Below, one piece after another: positions 59,475 to 64,000 of a stretch of DNA of 64,000 nucleotides. The DNA lies in the NCBI GenBank assembly GCA_017407835.1, contig JAFQVV010000008.1, positions 1 through 64,000 on the forward strand. Direction: 5' to 3'. Both the position numbers and the translations under genes were made by a program. Below the pieces are notes generated by a model. The model made no database searches, had not been told where the DNA came from, and saw nothing but the letters and a program-made list of their open reading frames with translations. Within the stretch, counting starts at the first letter, position 1, and every line of letters starts with the position of its first letter. The stretch comes from Clostridia bacterium. GTDB lineage: Bacteria; Bacillota; Clostridia; Oscillospirales; CAG-272.

Positions 59475-60365
59475 ATGGAACTGACTTATTCGCGTCCCTG
59501 CACCCTCTGTCCCCGCGCCTGCGGCGTCAACAGATCGGCGGGTGAGCGCGGATTCTGCCGGGCGGGCACAACGGCACACATTGCCCGCGCGGGACTGCAT
59601 TTTGGCGAAGAGCCCCCCATCAGCGGCACGCGGGGCTCGGGCACGATCTTTTTCTGCGGCTGCACCCTGCGCTGTCCCTTCTGCCAGAATCACCGCATCA
59701 GCCGCGATGCCGATGCGGGGCAGGCGGTGGATGCGGTCGAGCTTGCCGAACTGATGCTGCAGCTGCAGGCGCAGGGGGCGCACAACATCAATCTGGTGAC
59801 GGCAACCCACTATCTGCCCACCGTTCTCGCCGCCCTCGATCGGGCAAAGCCGCAGCTGCGCATCCCCGTGGTCTACAACTGCGGGGGCTATGAATCCACC
59901 GAAACGGTTGCCGCGCTTACCGATTACGTCGATGTATGGCTGCCCGATCTCAAATACGGCACCGCCGATGCTGCACTCCGCCGCGGCGCGCCTGCCGATT
60001 ACCCCGAGCGGGCACTGGGGGCGATTGCCGCCATGGTCGAGCAGACGGGCGCGCCCGTCTTTGACGCCGATGGAATGCTTCGTCGCGGCGTGATTGTTCG
60101 CCATCTCGTCCTGCCCGGCGGGCGGCGCGACTCGGCGGCGGCGCTGGCGGCACTGGCTGCACGGGTTGACCCCGCAATGATTCGCCTCTCGCTGATGCGA
60201 CAGTACACCCCCCCATCGGCGCTGACTCTGCCGCCCCCACTGAACAGGCGGCTGACGTCCTTCGAATACGACACCGCACTCGCGGCAGCCGCCCCATTCG
60301 TGGGCTATATGCAATCCGCCGATTCAGCCGACGAACGCTTCGTCCCTGTCTGGGACCGGGGATAA
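59475..60365 (+). CDS. PflX-type radical SAM protein (pyruvate formate-lyase activase-like)
   Basis: 296 residues from ATG 59475, with AGGAG upstream. The N-terminal Cys-rich segment CTLCPRACGVNR...RGFCRAG is typical of the PflX/COG1313 group. The radical SAM cluster motif C63-x3-C67-x2-C70 lies in FFCGCTLRCPFCQN. Further family segments are NLVTATHYLPTVLAAL, VVYNCGGYESTETV, DVWLPDLKYG and RHLVLPGGRRDS. These proteins reductively cleave S-adenosylmethionine. The protein they activate is unknown, and no glycyl-radical enzyme is adjacent. The gene has a long structured leader. Confidence 0.87.
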   Translation: MELTYSRPCTLCPRACGVNRSAGERGFCRAGTTAHIARAGLHFGEEPPISGTRGSGTIFFCGCTLRCPFCQNHRISRDADAGQAVDAVELAELMLQLQAQGAHNINLVTATHYLPTVLAALDRAKPQLRIPVVYNCGGYESTETVAALTDYVDVWLPDLKYGTADAALRRGAPADYPERALGAIAAMVEQTGAPVFDADGMLRRGVIVRHLVLPGGRRDSAAALAALAARVDPAMIRLSLMRQYTPPSALTLPPPLNRRLTSFEYDTALAAAAPFVGYMQSADSADERFVPVWDRG

Positions 60366-60488
60366 GGATACGGGGCTTTGCCCCGCGAAAACTTGTATAA
60401 AATAAATTTATTTGGAAGTTTTTGAAGGTTCCAAGGAAACTTTTTTCAAAAAGTTTCCTTGGCGGGGTTTGGGGCAGCGCCCCAAGCC
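60366..60488. repeat. Intergenic hairpin repeat (copy R8)
   Basis: CGGGGC/GCCCCG (60371-60385), AAAACTT...ATAAATTTAT...AAGTTTTT, then CCAAGGAAACTTTTTT/AAAAAGTTTCCTTGG (60431-60462) and TTGGGGC/GCCCCAA (60469-60485). It separates two genes on the same strand. Confidence 0.6.
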
Positions 60489-60514
60489 CTAATATCACAT
60501 ACAAGGAGACAACC

Positions 60515-61732
60515 ATGACAACGGCACAGATTGAGAAGATTTTTCGTGAGACTGCGTACATCCGCACGGGCGGGAGCGCGGAGGAAAAACGCGCCGCCGA
60601 ATATTTGCAGGCGATCTGCCGCGAGGCGGGCTTGGACGCCCAGCTTGAGCCTTTCCCGGTGGATATGGCGACCATGCACACCGAGAAGCTCACCGTGGAC
60701 GGGCAGGAGATCCCCTGTCGGGGGTATCTTTGCGCCGGCTCGGCCGAGGTTGAGGCGCCCCTTTACTACCTCACCGACACCGATCCCATGAGCCTTGCGG
60801 GATGTCGGGGCAAGATCGTCCTCTTCGACGGCTATCTCGGCTACTGGCGCTACCGCGACATCCTCAAGCACGGTGCGGTGGGCTTCATCAGCTATGACGG
60901 AAATGTCAATTATCTTGACCGCGACATTGACCGCCGCGAACTGCGCAGCTATGTGGCGCAGGGGGAAAAGATCCCCGGTGTCAACATCAACGCAAAGGAT
61001 GCGGTCGCCCTCATTGCCGATGGGGCAAAGACGGCGCGCATCACGCTGGCGCAGGACGAATATACGGGGGAATCGCAGAATGTGGTGCTCGATCTGCCGG
61101 GCGAGGACGAACAGGTCATTGTCCTGACCGCGCACTACGACTCAACCTCCCTCTCCCAGGGGGCGTACGACAATATGTCGGGTGCGGTGGGGCTTTTGTC
61201 GATGGCGATGCATTTCGCCGCCCATCCCCATCGCTGCAGCCTGCGGTTTATCTGGTGCGGCAGCGAGGAACGGGGACTGCTGGGTGCTAAGGCATACTGC
61301 GCCGGCCACGAGGAGGGACTGGAGAAAATCTCACTCTGCGTTAATCTGGACATGATCGGCTGTGTCATGGGGAAATTTATCGCCTGCTGCACTGCCGAGG
61401 AGAAGCTGGTGCATTACCTGACCTACATGGGACGCGAGCTGGGCTTCCAGACTGCGCCCTATCAAGGGGTATATTCAAGTGATTCAACGCCTTTCTCGGA
61501 CAAGGGAATTCCCTCTGTCTCCTTCTGCCGTGCTGCCCCCCGCGAGACGGCGACCATCCACAACAGCTATGACACCGCTGCGCTCATCAAGCCTGCGCAG
61601 ATGGAGCAGGACATCGCCTTCATCACCGCTTTTGTTTCGCGCATGGCAAATGCCGCCTTCTGCCCGGTCGAGCGGACCATCCCCGACAACATGAAGGAAA
61701 AACTCGACAAATACCTCTGCCGCAAGAGATGA
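60515..61732 (+). CDS. M28 family zinc metallopeptidase
   Basis: 405 residues from ATG 60515 with AAGGAG upstream; the frame extends back to 60422 but through the repeat. Co-catalytic zinc motifs are VLTAHYDSTSL (His), QGAYDNMSGAVGLLSMA (bridging Asp), WCGSEERGLLGAKAY (Glu-Glu), VNLDMIG (Asp) and ATIHNSYDTAAL (final His). A PA-like insertion lies in the N-terminal half (CRGKIVLFDGYLGYWRYRDILKHGAVGFI). No signal peptide is present, so it acts on peptides inside the cell as an aminopeptidase. Confidence 0.9.
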   Translation: MTTAQIEKIFRETAYIRTGGSAEEKRAAEYLQAICREAGLDAQLEPFPVDMATMHTEKLTVDGQEIPCRGYLCAGSAEVEAPLYYLTDTDPMSLAGCRGKIVLFDGYLGYWRYRDILKHGAVGFISYDGNVNYLDRDIDRRELRSYVAQGEKIPGVNINAKDAVALIADGAKTARITLAQDEYTGESQNVVLDLPGEDEQVIVLTAHYDSTSLSQGAYDNMSGAVGLLSMAMHFAAHPHRCSLRFIWCGSEERGLLGAKAYCAGHEEGLEKISLCVNLDMIGCVMGKFIACCTAEEKLVHYLTYMGRELGFQTAPYQGVYSSDSTPFSDKGIPSVSFCRAAPRETATIHNSYDTAALIKPAQMEQDIAFITAFVSRMANAAFCPVERTIPDNMKEKLDKYLCRKR

Positions 61733-61754
61733 GGGAGGGGGAAGGGCGGGGCTT

Positions 61755-62030
61755 TGCCCCGGACCCCACTTAAGGGAGCTTTTTGTAAAAAGCTCCCTTA
61801 AGAATCCCGCAAAAACTTACACGTATTATGTTTTTATGTTAGGTGTGTGCGTGGGGTACTAAAGCTATAGAAACTGCGTTATATTGAAGATTCATCAAAG
61901 GTAGCCGTCTTTTGGGCGGCTGCCTTTGATGCGTATGGGCTTGGGGAGGAGCTTCCGAGCTTTGCCGAAGACAAACTCGCTCGAACTGCCCGCAGGGCAG
62001 TTTTGTTTTCAAAAGGCTCCCCCCGAAAAC
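61755..62030. repeat. Intergenic hairpin repeat (copy R9)
   Basis: Two modules. 61755-61825 holds TAAGGGAGCTTTTT/AAAAAGCTCCCTTA and the GCAAAAACTT element, nearly the same as copy R4. 61952-62016 is the 65-base two-hairpin module shared with R5. Between them is about 120 bases with a short GCCGTCTTTTGGGCGGC hairpin and nothing else. Together they account for most of the 359-base gap. Confidence 0.65.
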
Positions 62031-62032
62031 TC

Positions 62033-62061
62033 TTGCTTTTCTCCCTGATTTGTGGTAAAAT
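62033..62061 (+). promoter_or_regulatory. Promoter of the MBOAT gene
   Basis: TTGCTT (62033-62038), a 17-base spacer and TAAAAT (62056-62061). Confidence 0.65.
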
Positions 62062-62091
62062 AAAGTATCTATCTCTACACGCGGAGGCACC

Positions 62092-63489
62092 ATGGTTTTT
62101 TCTTCTGCCATTTTCCTCTTTATCTTTTTGCCGCTGATCTGGCTGGGGCATCGTCTCCTGCCTTCTGTGCGTGCGAAAAATATTTTGCTCTCGGTGGCAA
62201 GCTTGCTGTTTTATGCGTTCGGTGAGCCGATTTATGTTGTGCTGATGGTGCTCTCTGTGGCGGTGAACTATGCGGCGGCACGTTGTATCAGTGAGGGCGA
62301 GCATAGGCGTCGGCTGCCGATGATATTGGCTGTACTCTTTGATCTTGCCATGCTTGGTGTGTTCAAATATGCGGGATTTGCGGTGGAGTGCATCAACTAT
62401 CTGCCCTTCATTGAGCTTCCGGTACCTGCCATCCGTCTGCCCATCGGCATTTCCTTCTTCACCTTCCAGATTCTCTCCTATGTGGTGGACGTTTACCGCG
62501 GTGATACCCAGGTGCAGACGCGGATTGACGATCTTTTCCTGTATATTGCCTTTTTCCCGCAGCTGATCGCCGGTCCGATTGTCAAGTATCATGACATTGC
62601 CGCGCAGATCACCGATCGCACCATGACCCCCGAGCTGACGGCGCGGGGCTTGCGCCGATTTCTCTTCGGTCTGTCCAAAAAGCTGCTCATCTCCAATCCC
62701 TGCGGTTTGCTGGCTGATACGGCATTTGCGGCCTTGGGTGAGCAAACACTGGGTGCTCCTTTGGGTTGGCTCGGCGCGATTGCCTACTGCTTCCAGATTT
62801 ACTACGACTTCTCGGGTTACTCGGACATGGCGATCGGGCTTGGGCATATGTTCGGCTTCCACATTCTTGAGAATTTCAACTATCCCTACATATCAGGCTC
62901 GATTCGCGAGTTCTGGCGGCGCTGGCACATCTCGCTCTCGACCTGGTTCCGCGAGTATGTGTATATTCCGCTGGGCGGCAACCGCCGCGGACGCGGGCGC
63001 ACGGTACTCAACAAGTTTATTGTATTTTTCACCACGGGGCTTTGGCACGGGGCAAGTTTGAATTTCATTGTTTGGGGCTTATTCCACGGCACAATGCAAA
63101 TGATTGAAGAATTCATTCGTCCCACCGAGCGGCGGTGGCTCCGCCCGTTGTGGCGGGTGGTGACGCTGGCGGCGGTGTGCTTGTCCTTTGTGGTCTTCCG
63201 CGCCGACAATATGACCGATGCGGTGAGATATCTTGCCGTTCTCTTCGGGGGCGGTGCATCGGGCGGTCTGTCGGCGGCGCTGGCACTGCTCGATCCCTAC
63301 ACACTGACCATCCTCGCTGCCGCGCTGATTTTTTCTTTCCCTATTGTTCCCATTTTGCGCAAACGCGCCGAGATAGGACCCCCGGCGCTTGATTATATCG
63401 GCTATGCCGTCACACTTGGGCTGCTCCTCCTTTGCGTGATGTCGCTGGCTTCTTCGACCTATAATCCGTTTATTTATTTCCGCTTCTGA
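62092..63489 (+). CDS. MBOAT family O-acyltransferase (AlgI/DltB-like)
   Basis: 465 residues with about ten membrane helices. It opens MVFSSAIFLFIFLPLIWLGH, typical of AlgI-type proteins. Conserved segments are LPIGISFFTFQILSYVVDVYRGD, FPQLIAGPIVKYHDI, YYDFSGYSDMAIGLGHMFG, REFWRRWHISLSTWFREYVYIPLGGNRRG and FFTTGLWHGASLNFIVWGLFHG, with H319 as the catalytic histidine. It moves acyl groups, usually acetyl, across the membrane to an exported polysaccharide. The partner hydrolase-like protein normally encoded next to it (AlgJ/X type) is not present directly downstream, so the acceptor is unknown. Confidence 0.92.
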   Translation: MVFSSAIFLFIFLPLIWLGHRLLPSVRAKNILLSVASLLFYAFGEPIYVVLMVLSVAVNYAAARCISEGEHRRRLPMILAVLFDLAMLGVFKYAGFAVECINYLPFIELPVPAIRLPIGISFFTFQILSYVVDVYRGDTQVQTRIDDLFLYIAFFPQLIAGPIVKYHDIAAQITDRTMTPELTARGLRRFLFGLSKKLLISNPCGLLADTAFAALGEQTLGAPLGWLGAIAYCFQIYYDFSGYSDMAIGLGHMFGFHILENFNYPYISGSIREFWRRWHISLSTWFREYVYIPLGGNRRGRGRTVLNKFIVFFTTGLWHGASLNFIVWGLFHGTMQMIEEFIRPTERRWLRPLWRVVTLAAVCLSFVVFRADNMTDAVRYLAVLFGGGASGGLSAALALLDPYTLTILAAALIFSFPIVPILRKRAEIGPPALDYIGYAVTLGLLLLCVMSLASSTYNPFIYFRF

Positions 63490-63517
63490 TCATACTATGG
63501 AAAGAGAGGTTTTTCCC

Positions 63518-63742
63518 ATGTTGTTTTCCAAACATCCTACGTTTATTACCACACTCAAGGTCACCGGCATGGCTTGTTCTCACTGTGCGGCAAAAGTAGA
63601 GAATGCTCTGTCAGCCATCAAGGGCGTATCCGCCAAGGTCGATCTGGACGCTGCCACCGTCACCGTTTCTGCCCCTGCGTCGGTCACCCGCGAGGACATG
63701 ATTGCCGCCATCGAAGCCGCAGGCTTCAATGCCGAGCTTTAA
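63518..63742 (+). CDS. Heavy-metal-associated (CopZ-like) domain protein
   Basis: 74 residues from ATG 63518, with GAGAGG eight bases upstream; the ATG at 63497 has no ribosome site. The HMA fold carries LKVTGMACSHCAAKVENAL (CxxC metal site) and ITAAIEAAGFNAEL-type end. Such proteins carry Cu(I) or another soft metal to an ATPase or repressor, neither of which is in the window. It lies 28 bases after the MBOAT gene. Confidence 0.88.
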   Translation: MLFSKHPTFITTLKVTGMACSHCAAKVENALSAIKGVSAKVDLDAATVTVSAPASVTREDMIAAIEAAGFNAEL

Positions 63743-63778
63743 TTTAAGCGCATTTTTACCCAAAAAGGAGATATATCT

Positions 63779-64000
63779 ATGCCAGGATACCGCCGTGCCC
63801 GCATCAACGACGCGATGCAGGCTGAGCTTTCGACAATTTTTCGCGAGGTCAAGGACCCGCGCATCAAGGAGGCATTTTTGACCGTCACTGCCTGTGATGT
63901 GACGCCCGACTTGAAGTTTGCCAAAATTTATTTTTCGCACATTCACGGCGAGGAGAAGGAAATTGTGCGCGGGCTGCGCGCCGCCTCGCCTTATATTCGC
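63779..64000 (+). CDS. rbfA: Ribosome-binding factor A (3' truncated by window edge)
   Basis: 74 codons are present from ATG 63779 behind AAAAAGGAG, and the frame runs off the window. It begins MPGYRRARINDAMQAELSTIF and continues VKDPRIKEAFLTVTACDVTPDLKFAKIYFSHI, the KH-like RbfA core. RbfA helps mature the 30S subunit and 16S 5' end. Usual RbfA length is about 120 residues, so about 45 are missing. Confidence 0.93.
   Translation, partial: MPGYRRARINDAMQAELSTIFREVKDPRIKEAFLTVTACDVTPDLKFAKIYFSHIHGEEKEIVRGLRAASPYIR

Overview
The window is about 58-60% GC by eye, with dense bacterial gene layout, SD-led starts and strong sigma-A promoters. A stage II sporulation protein E gene, a SleB/CwlJ-type cortex hydrolase, glucose-type PTS genes, Thr/Pro-rich surface-protein linkers and a GGGtGRT-family gene point to a spore-forming, probably gut-associated member of the Clostridia, most likely Oscillospirales. 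This placement rests on gene content only. No rRNA, CRISPR array, intact transposase or prophage is visible.

Layout. 1-6.3 kb: the end of a GGGtGRT gene, an S-layer-homology protein, a decayed second copy of the GGGtGRT 3' end, a secreted metallopeptidase lipoprotein with a Thr/Ala/Pro minisatellite, and a histidine phosphatase. 6.4-9.5 kb: a divergent AraC regulator/Gfo-Idh-MocA oxidoreductase pair and an AT-rich CDP-alcohol phosphatidyltransferase. 9.6-20.6 kb (minus strand): GMP synthase lacking its amidotransferase domain, preceded by a CofE-like ligase; MATE exporter; TraX; SpoIIE; YfcE phosphodiesterase; cell-surface PIG-L deacetylase; PiT phosphate transporter with a truncated DUF47 partner. 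20.7-25.1 kb: a GH2 glycosidase followed by a TetM-like ribosomal GTPase fused to a Rae1/YacP-type NYN nuclease domain. 25.2-35.1 kb (minus): two large paralogous subtilases, a cardiolipin synthase and a long-chain acyl-CoA ligase. 35.3-40.8 kb: cortex hydrolase, then a compact PTS operon (HPr, EI, IIA, IICB) and a small membrane protein. 41-49 kb: lipoprotein, glycerophosphodiesterase, rpsO, a MITE-like repeat, pnp, VanY-type carboxypeptidase, solute-binding lipoprotein, tRNA-Gln.

49.07-51.82 kb is a distinct AT-rich accessory block beside tRNA-Gln. It holds three single-gene units (an immunity-like protein, a membrane-anchored unknown and a SUKH/SMI1-KNR4 protein). The first two units have homologous promoters that carry an inverted copy of the tRNA T-arm, and homologous 3' repeats of about 110 bp. 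This looks like a tRNA-linked array of orphan immunity cassettes. 51.9-56.1 kb: MFS exporter and a feoA-feoB-FeoB-associated Cys-rich protein operon with three copies of a TTAG-N6-CTAA palindrome. 56.25-64 kb: an unidentified promoter-to-terminator RNA, peptidase T, a PHP phosphoesterase, tRNA-Thr, a structured leader in front of a PflX-type radical SAM gene, an M28 peptidase, an MBOAT acyltransferase, a CopZ-like protein and the start of rbfA.

A modular family of intergenic hairpin repeats recurs at least nine times between genes. The strongest leads are the GTPase-nuclease fusion, the tRNA-Gln cassette array, the two candidate structured RNAs and the repeat family.
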